Below, in pieces: positions 15,954-25,293 of a stretch of DNA of 64,000 nt. The notes beneath the pieces were generated by a model. The model saw nothing but the letters and a program-made list of their open reading frames with translations, made no database searches and was not told where the DNA came from. This DNA is from Sedimentibacter sp. MB35-C1. Its GTDB lineage: Bacteria; Bacillota; Clostridia; Tissierellales; Sedimentibacteraceae. Numbering within the stretch: position 1 is the first letter of the stretch; every line of letters begins with the position of its first letter. The stretch is from contig NZ_CP133188.1 of assembly GCF_030913635.1 (NCBI RefSeq), forward strand, positions 372,001 through 436,000, written 5' to 3'. Made by a program: the position numbers and the translations under genes.

Positions 15954-16574
15954 ATGAAATCAAGCATATGGAATTTTTGGGCATCACGGTATGACAGGCT
16001 GTGGGTTCAAAAATACTCCTTAAAGCCTACAAGAAATTATATATTGAATGCACTGTCTGAAAGTAAGGACATAAATAATATAAAGGTATTGGATCTTGGA
16101 TGCGGCACCGGCCAGTTAATAAGTGAAATGTCTGAATTTTTCAGCAGCCCGATAATAACAGGAGTTGACTTCTCGGAAAAAATGTTGGATATTTCAAAAT
16201 CCAGAAATCCGGGTGCGGTTCACATGCAGCTGAATGCAGATGAACTTGACAAATTAAAGGGGAACTTTGATGTGATAATATGCTCTCATTCTTTTCCGTA
16301 TTACAATAGTCCTGAAAAAGTAATGCATGAATTAAACAGGTTGCTGAAAAATGACGGTATATTGCTGATGGCATTTGCCAGCGGTAACAATGTATATGAT
16401 AAATTTGCGCTGTCTTTTGTAAAGCTCACTACGGGCCCTGCATATTACCCATCTGACAGAGAATTCAGAGAAATTGTTTCTCCGTACTTTCACGTAGATG
16501 ATTTACAAATTATTAAAGAAAAGTTTTTTATGCCGAGAATTGCACTATACAAGCTGAAAGGGGCAACAAAATGA
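15954..16574 (+). CDS. SAM-dependent methyltransferase (class I)
   Basis: 206 residues. Motif I VLDLGCGTGQ (45-54) binds SAM; GVDFSEKMLDISK follows as motif II, and NFDVIICSHSFPYYN is the post-motif region. It sits between two radical SAM genes and overlaps the next one by 4 bases. It probably methylates an intermediate of the same pathway at N, O or an acidic carbon. AGGAG precedes ATG. The 78-base gap before it is the largest inside the operon, but no terminator is seen there. Confidence 0.8.
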   Translation: MKSSIWNFWASRYDRLWVQKYSLKPTRNYILNALSESKDINNIKVLDLGCGTGQLISEMSEFFSSPIITGVDFSEKMLDISKSRNPGAVHMQLNADELDKLKGNFDVIICSHSFPYYNSPEKVMHELNRLLKNDGILLMAFASGNNVYDKFALSFVKLTTGPAYYPSDREFREIVSPYFHVDDLQIIKEKFFMPRIALYKLKGATK

Positions 16575-17935
16575 AAATTCTACTGGTGCGTCCAAGGCCT
16601 CACAGCGAAACCATAGGTCTCCAGCATGTTATGATTTGCGAACCGCTGGAGCTTGAGTACCTTGTATCAAATATACCTGAAGAGATAAAAGACCAAATTG
16701 ACATAAAAATTCTGGACATGATAATTGAAACAGAAAAATATGAAATCCTTGTAAAAAAAGAAAACCCAGATTTAATACTGTTTACCGGATATATAACTCA
16801 TGCAGGAGTAATAAAGGAGCTGTCAAAGGCTTCAAAAGAACTGCTTCCATCTGTCAAGACGGGAACCGGAGGCGTTCACGCCGAAGTTGTACCGGAAGAT
16901 TTCAAGTCAGAGCATATAGACTTTGTATATGATAGAAACGGGATTGACGGATTTAATTTAACCGTAAAAATGCTGCTGGACGGAAGAAATACGGAAGAAA
17001 TTCGCCGTGCACTGGATAAGCCTGCTCCTAAAAAAACTATCTTTGATTATAACTATCCAGACAGGGAATCTGTTTCAAAATACAGAAAGTATTACTACTA
17101 CATGTTTCACAACCCCTGTGCATTGATCAAAACATCCTTTGGCTGCCCTTACAGCTGCTCATTCTGCTTTTGCAGAGAAATTACGGACGGAAAATACTTC
17201 TCAAGGGATATGGATGATGTTATCAAGGAACTTGAAGCAATTCCGGAGGAAGAAATATATATAGTCGATGATGATTTTTTGTTTGACAGAAAACGTCTTA
17301 ATAATTTTGCTGACTTGCTTATTAAGAAGAATATTAAGAAAAAATTTCTGGTGTATGGCAGAGCCGATTTTATTACAGAGAATGCAGATATTATGGCCAA
17401 GCTCAAAAATGTGGGTTTGAACGCCGTAATTGTAGGAATAGAATCTGTGAGATCCAAGGATCTTAAATCCTACAATAAAAAAACAACTGCGGAAATAAAT
17501 GAAAATTGCATTAAAATATTAAAATCTTTGGATATAGAGCTTTATGCAACGCTAATTATACCGTTGGATTTTACTGTCAGTGACTTTGAGGAACTAACAA
17601 AATGGCTTAGAAGGCTTGATGTAAGATTTGTAAACCTCCAGCCTTTGACTCCTCTTCCCGGAACGGATATTTTTAATTTATATACAAATGAATTGTTATA
17701 TGAAAGAGATAAGTTCGAACTGTGGGATATGGCTCATGTTCTTTTAAAGCCTGAATTTATGAGCATACGAAGGTTTTATTACGAGCTTTTGAAGGCATAT
17801 TACAAGGTAATTATGCGCCCCAAGCATCTTGTGTATTTAGTCAAACGCTACGGTCTGAAAGCAAATATAAAGATGCTTTGTGGTAGCAGCCTCGTAAGCC
17901 GGCAGTACATTCGAAAAATACTGAGAGGTATATGA
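16571..17935 (+). CDS. Cobalamin-binding-type radical SAM protein B
   Basis: 454 residues. The N-terminal B12-type domain (1-135) has EPLELEYL, FTGYITHAG and GTGGVHAEVVPEDF. The radical SAM motif is GCPYSCSFCFC (Cys192, 196, 199). Downstream come YIVDDDFLFDRKRL, VGIESVRSKDLKSYNKK and LTPLPGT. These blocks align with those of the proteins at 14595 and 19267, so the three arose by duplication. It overlaps both neighbours by 4 bases, which indicates tight co-translation. Product chemistry unknown. Confidence 0.78.
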   Translation: MKILLVRPRPHSETIGLQHVMICEPLELEYLVSNIPEEIKDQIDIKILDMIIETEKYEILVKKENPDLILFTGYITHAGVIKELSKASKELLPSVKTGTGGVHAEVVPEDFKSEHIDFVYDRNGIDGFNLTVKMLLDGRNTEEIRRALDKPAPKKTIFDYNYPDRESVSKYRKYYYYMFHNPCALIKTSFGCPYSCSFCFCREITDGKYFSRDMDDVIKELEAIPEEEIYIVDDDFLFDRKRLNNFADLLIKKNIKKKFLVYGRADFITENADIMAKLKNVGLNAVIVGIESVRSKDLKSYNKKTTAEINENCIKILKSLDIELYATLIIPLDFTVSDFEELTKWLRRLDVRFVNLQPLTPLPGTDIFNLYTNELLYERDKFELWDMAHVLLKPEFMSIRRFYYELLKAYYKVIMRPKHLVYLVKRYGLKANIKMLCGSSLVSRQYIRKILRGI

Positions 17936-19257
17936 TGAAGAAAATTTTACTTATACAACCCAGCCCTTATGACAGAGACCACAAGCCCATAAAGAAAAGC
18001 CGTCTTTATTTTGTAGACCTGGCGATGCCCCTGCTGGCTGCCATGATGCCTGATGACTGGGAAGCCGAAATTGTGCTTGAAATACTGGAAGACATACCAT
18101 GGGACACGGATGCCGACATCATTGGTATAAGTTCCATGGGGCACGGCGTAATACGTTCACTGGATATTGCCGCAGAATTTAAAAAAATGGGAAAAACCGT
18201 AATTCTAGGCGGATACATGGTGAGCATAATGGTACAGGAAGCCACAAAATACTGCGATGCAGTTGTAGCTGGAGATGCAGAACTTGTGTGGAAAGAGCTT
18301 CTGAGTGACTACAAAAACGGAAAGCTCAAGAAAATATATGAAAAAAATCTTGAAAAAGGAACACTGTCCACACCACTGCCAAGATTTGACCTAATTGTTA
18401 ATAAAAAAATAGGAGATTTCCTTCCAGTGCAAGCCGGCAGGGGCTGCCCCAATACATGCAGTTTCTGCTCGGTAGCATGTCTGTACAAGGGACACTATAT
18501 CAAAAAACCGCTGGAAGAAGTCGTAAGAGATATAAAGCAGGTAAAAGATCTTGGATTCAAAAAATTTTTGCTGCTGGATGATAATATCTTTTCAGACAGA
18601 GAATATCTTGAGAGACTGCTGATTGAAATTAAAAATCTCAACATGCAATGGATGAGCCAGTGTGATATAAGAATAGGGCGTGAAAATTCTCTTTTGGCAA
18701 AATTGGCTGAAAGCGGGTGTACAACCCTGAGTTTCGGTCTTGAGAGTATTTCCCGGGAAAGCTTAATCGGTATGAACAAAGGCTGGGCAAATCCCGCAAA
18801 GTATCCCGAACTCATTGCAAACATACAATCCCATAACATTGATGTATCAACAGAGATGGTTGTGGGCGGCGACGGCGATACTCTTGAATCAATTAAGGCA
18901 ACAAAGTATTTTATAGAGAATAACAAAATCTCTGTTCCGCGGTTTTATATACTTACTCCCATACCGGGCACTAAATTTTTTGATGAGATTAAATTCGAAG
19001 GAAGGCTTATAAACAAAAATATATATTCCTTTGATGGTACTGAGGCGGTTCACGTTCCGAAAAATATGACTCCCGAAGAACTGACTCAAGCATACTGGGA
19101 CTTATACGAATCTCTGTTCACCTATAAATCAATTGTTAAAAGAAACATTGTAAGAAAAGAATTTTTAAAGAATCCAGGAAAATATTTATTTTACTGTTTA
19201 GTTAACCTTTTTTACAGGTATCAGATAAAGAAAAGAATTACACCAAATATATTTTGA
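17932..19257 (+). CDS. Cobalamin-binding-type radical SAM protein C (distinct subtype)
   Basis: 441 residues. The N-terminal domain (1-125) has ADIIGISSMGHGVIRSLDIA and VILGGYMVS, close to the canonical B12-domain pattern. The cluster motif GRGCPNTCSFC (Cys172, 176, 179) and the downstream KKFLLLDDNIFSDREYL, LSFGLESISRESLIGMNK and LTPIPGTKFFDE are typical of the BchE/HpnJ/methylthiotransferase-like group. It differs clearly from the three paralogues around it and may do the first or a different carbon-centred step. It overlaps the preceding gene by 4 bases. Confidence 0.78.
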   Translation: MMKKILLIQPSPYDRDHKPIKKSRLYFVDLAMPLLAAMMPDDWEAEIVLEILEDIPWDTDADIIGISSMGHGVIRSLDIAAEFKKMGKTVILGGYMVSIMVQEATKYCDAVVAGDAELVWKELLSDYKNGKLKKIYEKNLEKGTLSTPLPRFDLIVNKKIGDFLPVQAGRGCPNTCSFCSVACLYKGHYIKKPLEEVVRDIKQVKDLGFKKFLLLDDNIFSDREYLERLLIEIKNLNMQWMSQCDIRIGRENSLLAKLAESGCTTLSFGLESISRESLIGMNKGWANPAKYPELIANIQSHNIDVSTEMVVGGDGDTLESIKATKYFIENNKISVPRFYILTPIPGTKFFDEIKFEGRLINKNIYSFDGTEAVHVPKNMTPEELTQAYWDLYESLFTYKSIVKRNIVRKEFLKNPGKYLFYCLVNLFYRYQIKKRITPNIF

Positions 19258-19266
19258 GAGGTATTT

Positions 19267-20628
19267 ATGAGAATCCTTTTGGTAAGACCACCTAGAATCA
19301 AGCAGGCCATAACACTAAGTGATTTTATGTTTTCAGAACCTCTGGGGCTTGAAATGGTTTATAATGTTTTGAAATCCGAGCATGAAGTAGAAATTTTTGA
19401 CATGATGATTGAAAGCAAAAACCTTTCCGAAAAAGCTGCTGAATATCTTGCCGATGTTGTGGGGTTTACAAGCCTGTGCATTGACGTGAAGAAGGTTCTT
19501 GAGCTTTGTTCGCAAATTAAAAAATCAGACAATTCAATAATAACCGTCGTTGGAGGAACACAGACCTATTTAAACCCGAATGCTTTTTGCCACGCTGACG
19601 TTGATCATATATTTGAATACACAAATTCAGAGAATCTCAATAAGTTATACAACTTACTATCATCAGGTGAAATTGAGCTAGTAGACGGCATCAGATCTAA
19701 GGAGCTGGGGTACAAATCTTCTAACACAGAAGGAAGAAATGAATACATGCTCCCTGACAGAAAATCCACTGCTAAATATCGTAATCAGTATTCTTACTTT
19801 GGATACAGACCGGCTGCAATTATGGAATTCGGCACAGGCTGCGAAAAGGTATGTGATTTCTGTCTTAGATGGAGAATAGAAGGAGTAAGAGAAAAATTAA
19901 TTAATCCGGAACTTACAAAAAAAGATTTGTTAAGCATAGAAGAACAAACTATAATGTTTATAGACAACGATTTTCTTTCAAGTGAGGAAAAGCTTGAAGC
20001 ATTTATAAAATTGGTAAATGATTTAAAACTGAATAAAAATTTTATAATGTACGGTTCAGTCAAAGGTATACTGGAATACAGGGATTATTTGAAGGAGCTT
20101 AAACAGCTTGGGCTTAAGGCTCTGCTGGTTGGATATGAAACATTCAGCGACGATGAAATGCATAAATACCATAAAAAATCAAGCACTTCCGATAACCTTG
20201 AGGCCGCCAAAATACTAAGCAACTTGGGAATAGATGTATGGGCTTCATTTATGGCTCATCCCGACTGGGGCAAAAACGACTTTAAGACTTTTAGAAAGTA
20301 CATTAAAAATCTCATGCCTCAAATTACCTCAATCAGTCCGCTGACTCCTTTTCCAAATCTTTCGATGTATGAAAAATATAGAGGCAGGCTTTTATACGAA
20401 GCTGATGATTTTGAAAAATGGAGTTTCGGTCAAGTCATGATAATGCCCTCGGTTATATCATTAAGAAATTATTATTGGGAGCTGCTGAAGACGAATTTGT
20501 ATGTAAACCTTTTTATAAATAAGAACACCGAGATGATTAAAAAGTTTGGAGTTATAAATATTTTAAGAATTTTAGCAGGCTCATTGAAAGCTGTTAAAAA
20601 ATACATTACGCTGATGATGGAGAGTTAA
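19267..20628 (+). CDS. Cobalamin-binding-type radical SAM protein D
   Basis: 453 residues. The N-terminal B12-type domain has EPLGLEMVYN, VVGFTSLCIDV and VVGGTQTYLNPN. The cluster motif GCEKVCDFCLRW (Cys192, 196, 199) lacks the CPY/CPN form of its relatives. VGYETFSDDEMHKYHKKSS and LTPFPNL align with proteins A and B. It is followed directly by the exporter gene (TAA then ATG). GAGAGG precedes its start. The altered cluster surroundings suggest a different partner or substrate. Confidence 0.75.
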   Translation: MRILLVRPPRIKQAITLSDFMFSEPLGLEMVYNVLKSEHEVEIFDMMIESKNLSEKAAEYLADVVGFTSLCIDVKKVLELCSQIKKSDNSIITVVGGTQTYLNPNAFCHADVDHIFEYTNSENLNKLYNLLSSGEIELVDGIRSKELGYKSSNTEGRNEYMLPDRKSTAKYRNQYSYFGYRPAAIMEFGTGCEKVCDFCLRWRIEGVREKLINPELTKKDLLSIEEQTIMFIDNDFLSSEEKLEAFIKLVNDLKLNKNFIMYGSVKGILEYRDYLKELKQLGLKALLVGYETFSDDEMHKYHKKSSTSDNLEAAKILSNLGIDVWASFMAHPDWGKNDFKTFRKYIKNLMPQITSISPLTPFPNLSMYEKYRGRLLYEADDFEKWSFGQVMIMPSVISLRNYYWELLKTNLYVNLFINKNTEMIKKFGVINILRILAGSLKAVKKYITLMMES

Positions 20629-21564
20629 ATGAAAAAGAAAGATATTATACTTGCGCTGCTTCTTGTAACCATATGGGGCATCAACTTTATATTTATAAAA
20701 CTTGGGCTGGAGGGAGTTCCTTCCATGCTGCTTGTTGCACTAAGATACGTGCTCACTGCTTTTCCTGCTGTGTTTTTTATTAAAAAACCTCAAACCGAAT
20801 GGAAATATATAGTGATGTACGGCCTGTTTGTAGGTGTAGGACAGTTTGCATGCCTGTTTTATGCCATGGAAATAGGTATGCCTGCCGGCATCGCTTCTAT
20901 AGTGCTGCAGATTCAGGCATTTATATCACCTATACTGGCTATGATTTTCCTGCACGAAAAGCTGAAACCCAAGCAAATTGCAGGCTTTATGACAGCAGCT
21001 GTCGGCCTTGCCATCATAGCAATGGAAAACAGCAGCGGTGGAGAACATTCAGTTCCCATTGCAGCTTTACTTCTGAATATACTTGCTCCTTTTTTCTGGG
21101 CTGCTTCAAATATAGTTGCGAGAATTGCCTCTGACAAAGCTTCTGCTAAAGGAGAAAAACTTGATATGATAAGCATGGTAGTGTGGTCGGGCATGATTCC
21201 TCCAATTCCCCTGCTTGGCATAGCCTTAATGCTTGATACACCCCAGACGCTGATTAATGCAGTTGCGAACTTAAGTGGAATTTCAATTTTTTCGATTTTC
21301 TATCTGGCCTTTGGAGCAACATTGATGGGTTACGGGATATGGAACATACTTATTGGAAAATATCCAATGGGAAAAGTTGCACCAATTCCTCTGGCAGTTC
21401 CCGTTGTAACTCTCTTCTCTGCTATGATAGTACTTAATGAACAGCTTTCCGCAATGCAGTGGATTGGTGCATCAATTATTTTGCTGGGACTTTTAATAAC
21501 AAATCTCAATATTGGCAGCATATTCATGCGCTTTAAAAAAAGCGAAGCAAAAACTGATCTGTAA
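20629..21564 (+). CDS. EamA/DMT-family exporter
   Basis: 311 residues, ten membrane helices in two EamA repeats (about 5-135 and 150-297). Typical signatures are TIWGINFIFIKLG and IGMPAGIASIVLQIQAFISPI in the first repeat, and LIGKYPMGKVAPIPLAVPVV with a short final helix in the second. Relatives export amino acids and small metabolites. Its place as last gene of the radical SAM operon, with no gap, suggests that it moves the product or an intermediate out of the cell. Confidence 0.85.
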   Translation: MKKKDIILALLLVTIWGINFIFIKLGLEGVPSMLLVALRYVLTAFPAVFFIKKPQTEWKYIVMYGLFVGVGQFACLFYAMEIGMPAGIASIVLQIQAFISPILAMIFLHEKLKPKQIAGFMTAAVGLAIIAMENSSGGEHSVPIAALLLNILAPFFWAASNIVARIASDKASAKGEKLDMISMVVWSGMIPPIPLLGIALMLDTPQTLINAVANLSGISIFSIFYLAFGATLMGYGIWNILIGKYPMGKVAPIPLAVPVVTLFSAMIVLNEQLSAMQWIGASIILLGLLITNLNIGSIFMRFKKSEAKTDL

Positions 21565-21571
21565 TAAAAGA

Positions 21572-21593
21572 ACGCTGTGGTTATCCACAGCGT
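21572..21593 (-). terminator. Bidirectional terminator hairpin
   Basis: ACGCTGTGG-TTAT-CCACAGCGT between two convergent genes. The leftward reading is followed by TCTTTTATT, the better T-run, so it chiefly ends the symporter gene; it may also close the radical SAM operon. Confidence 0.7.
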
Positions 21594-21622
21594 CTCTAAT
21601 ATTAAATTCAAACCATCCACAG

Positions 21623-22879
21623 TTAAAGCTCCTCGTGTGCAGTAAGTTTTTTCTCCATCCAATCCTTTCCTTCAATCATGCGTGTAACTATCATTGACGC
21701 CACCGTATCTCCTGTTGCATTCAAGCATGTTGCGGGAGGATCTACCAGGAATCCTATAGTTGCAATAATTGGAAATGCCTCGGGAGGGAATCCGTACATA
21801 TTTACTATGAGCATCTCTCCTATCAATCCTCCACCGGGTACTCCGGACATTACCACACCACCCAGAATAGACAGCAGAATTGCGGTAAAATACGTACCTA
21901 TCCCGGTAAATTCCTGCCCGAAAATTCCGAACAGAAATGATATTTTTAATATGGATGACAGCACTGTACCATCCATGTGCATAGTAGCTCCAATAGGAAG
22001 TATAATTTCGCGAATATCTTTTGGAACTCCTATACGCGACGCAGCCTTAAGATTTACAGGCATAGTAGCTATGGAACTTTGTGTTGCTATTGATGTTACA
22101 GCAGGCTCAATTATATTTTTAAAGAATGTTTTGACTCCCCGCATTCCGCCGGCATAATATGTATACGCAGTAAATGCAACGGCAAAATACAATATACACA
22201 GAGGATAATAAACGGCCATGGCCCTCGCGTATGCACCAAGCAGCTGAGGCCCGAATTCTCCTATGAGGCTGGCAAAATAAGCACCTAATCCTATTGGTGC
22301 GTACAGCATTATAACACCTATTAATTTCATCATAACTTTTGACAATGCTTCAAGTGCTCTTGCTACAATATTGTCTTCTCCTCCCACCGCACTTACGCAA
22401 TATCCGAACAAAATTGAAAACACTATCAATGGAAGCATATTGGAACGAGACAGTATTTTACTGAAATCATTGACAGTAACCGCCTGAACTACTTGATCTG
22501 CAAAAGACAATTTTTCAAGTTCTGTTTCTGCCGCACCGAGCTCTATATTAGCTCCCGCAGCAGGGGGAAAGATATTAACAACAACAATAATTAAAACTGC
22601 CGCAATCAATCCTGTAACAACAAACGTGAGAAACATATTTCCTAGTATTTTCCCGAGGCGCTTCATATTTACCATACTGCCCACCGCACTTGCAATTGTG
22701 ATAAATACTAACGGAGTAACCGCAGTAAACATCAGGTTTAAAAATATATCTCCGAATGGTTTAAGCACTGTTGCCTTTTCACCGAATAAAAGACCTATTA
22801 TACTTCCAATTGCAATAGAAATAATTAATGTAACCGAAAACCGATAATTTTCCCAAAAAGTTCCTTTTGTTTGGCTCAT
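21623..22879 (-). CDS. Dicarboxylate/amino acid:cation symporter (SLC1/DAACS)
   Basis: 418 residues, the usual length of GltP/DctA proteins, with eight helices and two hairpins. HP1 has TSIATQSSIATMPVNL, helix 7 has GATMHMDGTVLSS (the NMDGT equivalent) and HP2 has SGVPGGGLIGEM; helix 8 has DPPATCLNATGD. It imports glutamate, aspartate, serine or dicarboxylates with Na+ or H+. Single gene with AGGAGT before ATG, downstream of dapF in the same direction but separated by 89 bases. Confidence 0.9.
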   Translation of the reverse strand: MSQTKGTFWENYRFSVTLIISIAIGSIIGLLFGEKATVLKPFGDIFLNLMFTAVTPLVFITIASAVGSMVNMKRLGKILGNMFLTFVVTGLIAAVLIIVVVNIFPPAAGANIELGAAETELEKLSFADQVVQAVTVNDFSKILSRSNMLPLIVFSILFGYCVSAVGGEDNIVARALEALSKVMMKLIGVIMLYAPIGLGAYFASLIGEFGPQLLGAYARAMAVYYPLCILYFAVAFTAYTYYAGGMRGVKTFFKNIIEPAVTSIATQSSIATMPVNLKAASRIGVPKDIREIILPIGATMHMDGTVLSSILKISFLFGIFGQEFTGIGTYFTAILLSILGGVVMSGVPGGGLIGEMLIVNMYGFPPEAFPIIATIGFLVDPPATCLNATGDTVASMIVTRMIEGKDWMEKKLTAHEEL

Positions 22880-22968
22880 TTTAGCACTCCTTTTTTAATT
22901 TGAAATGTTAATTATATTTTATTAATCAGTTTTTTCAAATATACCACGTCGTTCCAATATTTCAATTC

Positions 22969-23808
22969 TTAATACCTCAAATCCTCATCCATAACTTTAC
23001 CTTCTGCAACTATATTTGTATCTCCTATAAGATACAGTTTTTCAACTTTTTCGCCGTTACTTTCAACCTCAATAAATAACTCTCCTCCCGGAACTATTAT
23101 TTTAACCCTTTTGCCGCCCTTCAGATATCCTTTAAGCATAAGCGCAACTGCCGCTGATGCCGAGCCGGTACCGCAAGCCAGCGTAAAATCCTCAACCCCC
23201 CTTTCATAAGTTTTTACAATTGCCGTGTTTTCATCTATAACATCAAAAAAGTTAACATTTGCTCCTTTTGGAAAGCCATCATAATATCTGATCTTTCTGC
23301 CGATATCAAACATTTCTAATTCATCGGCATTTTTAAATTCATACCTGACTACCGCGTGAGGAAGTCCCGGATTTCCCAGCTCTATGTACGAGCACTCATA
23401 TTTTTTGCCATCTATTTCAATATCATTTTCCAGCTTAATTACTTCAGGGCTATTTAATTGTACTTTTACAAGCCTTCCCTCAAGTACTTCCGATTTTACA
23501 ATTCCTGCTCCGGTTTCAAAGGACATTTTCTTTCCGGCTATATTGTTTATATAAGCATAGCGGGAAATGCACCTTGCTCCATTACCGCACATCTCGCCTA
23601 TACTGCCGTCCTGATTGTAAAAACGCATCCTGAAGTCCGTATCGCCTTCAGGAAAATCAACAGCCATGAGACCGTCAGCCCCTATTGATACCTTTCTCTG
23701 ACACAATGTTTTTGCAATTACAGAAAGTTTGTCAGCAGGAAGCTTCAGCTCCATATTGTTTATAATTATAAAGTCATTGCCTGCGCCGTGCATCTTTGTG
23801 AAATTCAT
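22969..23808 (-). CDS. dapF: Diaminopimelate epimerase
   Basis: 279 residues with both catalytic cysteines: Cys74 in MCGNGARC and Cys212 in ACGTGSASAA. Opening MHGAGNDFIIINN is diagnostic. It converts LL- to meso-diaminopimelate for lysine and peptidoglycan. It is 16 bases downstream of lysA and probably in one operon with it. Length is normal. Confidence 0.95.
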   Translation of the reverse strand: MNFTKMHGAGNDFIIINNMELKLPADKLSVIAKTLCQRKVSIGADGLMAVDFPEGDTDFRMRFYNQDGSIGEMCGNGARCISRYAYINNIAGKKMSFETGAGIVKSEVLEGRLVKVQLNSPEVIKLENDIEIDGKKYECSYIELGNPGLPHAVVRYEFKNADELEMFDIGRKIRYYDGFPKGANVNFFDVIDENTAIVKTYERGVEDFTLACGTGSASAAVALMLKGYLKGGKRVKIIVPGGELFIEVESNGEKVEKLYLIGDTNIVAEGKVMDEDLRY

Positions 23809-23824
23809 AATCTCACTCCTCTTT

Positions 23825-25123
23825 TTAGTTTAGTGATTCTGGAATCACTTCATTAGCTATCATATGGTCGTAACTTTGCCTTTTTACTATTATGCAGGAT
23901 TTTCCGTTTTTAACGAGCACCGTTGCCAAAAATGGATTCTTGTTATAATTGCTTGACATGGTATATCCGTATGCCCCTGTTGAAAACACTGCAAATATAT
24001 CTCCTCTTTCAGCAGGAGCTATTTTTGCATCCTTTATGAGTATATCTCCTGATTCACAGCATTTGCCGCATATTGTAACCACGTCAGTCTTTGCCTCTTC
24101 CGCTTTATTCGCTACTATTCCCTCATACTTAGCCTGGTAGAGAGCAGGTCTGATATTATCCGTCATACCTCCGTCAACAGAAACATATTTTCTTATACCT
24201 TTTATATCCTTAACGGTACCTATTGTGTACAATGTTATACCTGCTTCACCCACAATGCTCCTGCCCGGTTCAATTACAACCTCAGGTCTTACAATCTCCA
24301 TATTCTTTGAAAATTCTTCAATTTTTTTCATCATAGGGTCAAGAAAATACTCATAGGACTTTTTATCGTCAGCATCTGTGTATTTTATTCCAAAACCACC
24401 GCCGATATTTATTTCCGGTGTAGTATAACTATATTTTTCTTTAGTATCTTTTATTAACTTTAATGCAACATCAAGAGCTTTTAAATGAGACTCATTGTTA
24501 TGAAGCTGAGACCCTACATGAAAATGAAATCCCATAAAGTTAACATATCTTGAATTTATTGCTTGTTCAATTGCGGGAAATATAACCTCGTCATCAAGCG
24601 GTATGCCGAATTTCGAGTCTTTTTTACCTGTAACTATATAATCATGAGAGTCACTCTTAACGCCAGGAGTTATTCTATACAATATATTCATTTTTTTGCC
24701 TTTTTTGCTGCATATCTCTTCTATAAGGCTCAACTCATCAAGTCCATCGACTATTATTCTTCCTATATTGTATTCAATCGCAAGCTCCAATTCTTCTTCG
24801 GATTTATTATTTCCATTAAATTCTATTTTTTCTGGCGGAAAATCAGCCTTGATTGCCGTATACAATTCCCCCCCGGAAACAACATCCATGCAAAGTCCCT
24901 CTTTTTCGATTATTTTGCACATTGCCAAGGTCAAAAAAGCCTTAGCAGCATAGGCGGCTCTTGTTCTTTTATATCTGCCCAAAAATGTTTCTCTTATTTC
25001 TCTGCACTTATTTTCAATTGCATTTTCACTCATTACATACAAAGGCGTACCGTATTTTTTTGCCAACTCAACCGTATTGCACCCGTCAAAATAAAGCGTG
25101 TTATATTTAATGTCTTCTATCAT
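23825..25123 (-). CDS. lysA: Diaminopimelate decarboxylase
   Basis: 432 residues. The PLP lysine is Lys61 in YAAKAFLT; HFHVGSQLHN and INIGGGFGI form the barrel's phosphate-binding part, and GRSIVGEAG plus CGKCCESGD (the substrate-side Cys) are in place. It makes lysine from meso-diaminopimelate. It leads the lysA-dapF unit. Only about 170 AT-rich bases precede it; no lysine riboswitch or T-box is visible. Confidence 0.95.
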   Translation of the reverse strand: MIEDIKYNTLYFDGCNTVELAKKYGTPLYVMSENAIENKCREIRETFLGRYKRTRAAYAAKAFLTLAMCKIIEKEGLCMDVVSGGELYTAIKADFPPEKIEFNGNNKSEEELELAIEYNIGRIIVDGLDELSLIEEICSKKGKKMNILYRITPGVKSDSHDYIVTGKKDSKFGIPLDDEVIFPAIEQAINSRYVNFMGFHFHVGSQLHNNESHLKALDVALKLIKDTKEKYSYTTPEINIGGGFGIKYTDADDKKSYEYFLDPMMKKIEEFSKNMEIVRPEVVIEPGRSIVGEAGITLYTIGTVKDIKGIRKYVSVDGGMTDNIRPALYQAKYEGIVANKAEEAKTDVVTICGKCCESGDILIKDAKIAPAERGDIFAVFSTGAYGYTMSSNYNKNPFLATVLVKNGKSCIIVKRQSYDHMIANEVIPESLN

Positions 25124-25293
25124 GTCTTCTCCTCAAATTTATTAAAAAAATATTTTTTTATTAAATATAATATATAATTAATTTTATTGCAATTATTATG
25201 CCAAACAAAATATTTTGATATAATTTATATTTTTAACCATAATCTTGACATATATTTAAAAAAGCTTTAACATTAAAGCACAGTTAAGAAAGG

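Noticed and set aside
14595-20628. Bacteriochlorophyll or hopanoid synthesis (BchE/HpnJ)
   Set aside because: No other genes of those pathways are nearby; only the enzyme superfamily is shared.
25124-25293. Lysine riboswitch or T-box before lysA
   Set aside because: The region is short and AT-rich with no conserved stems or T-box sequence.
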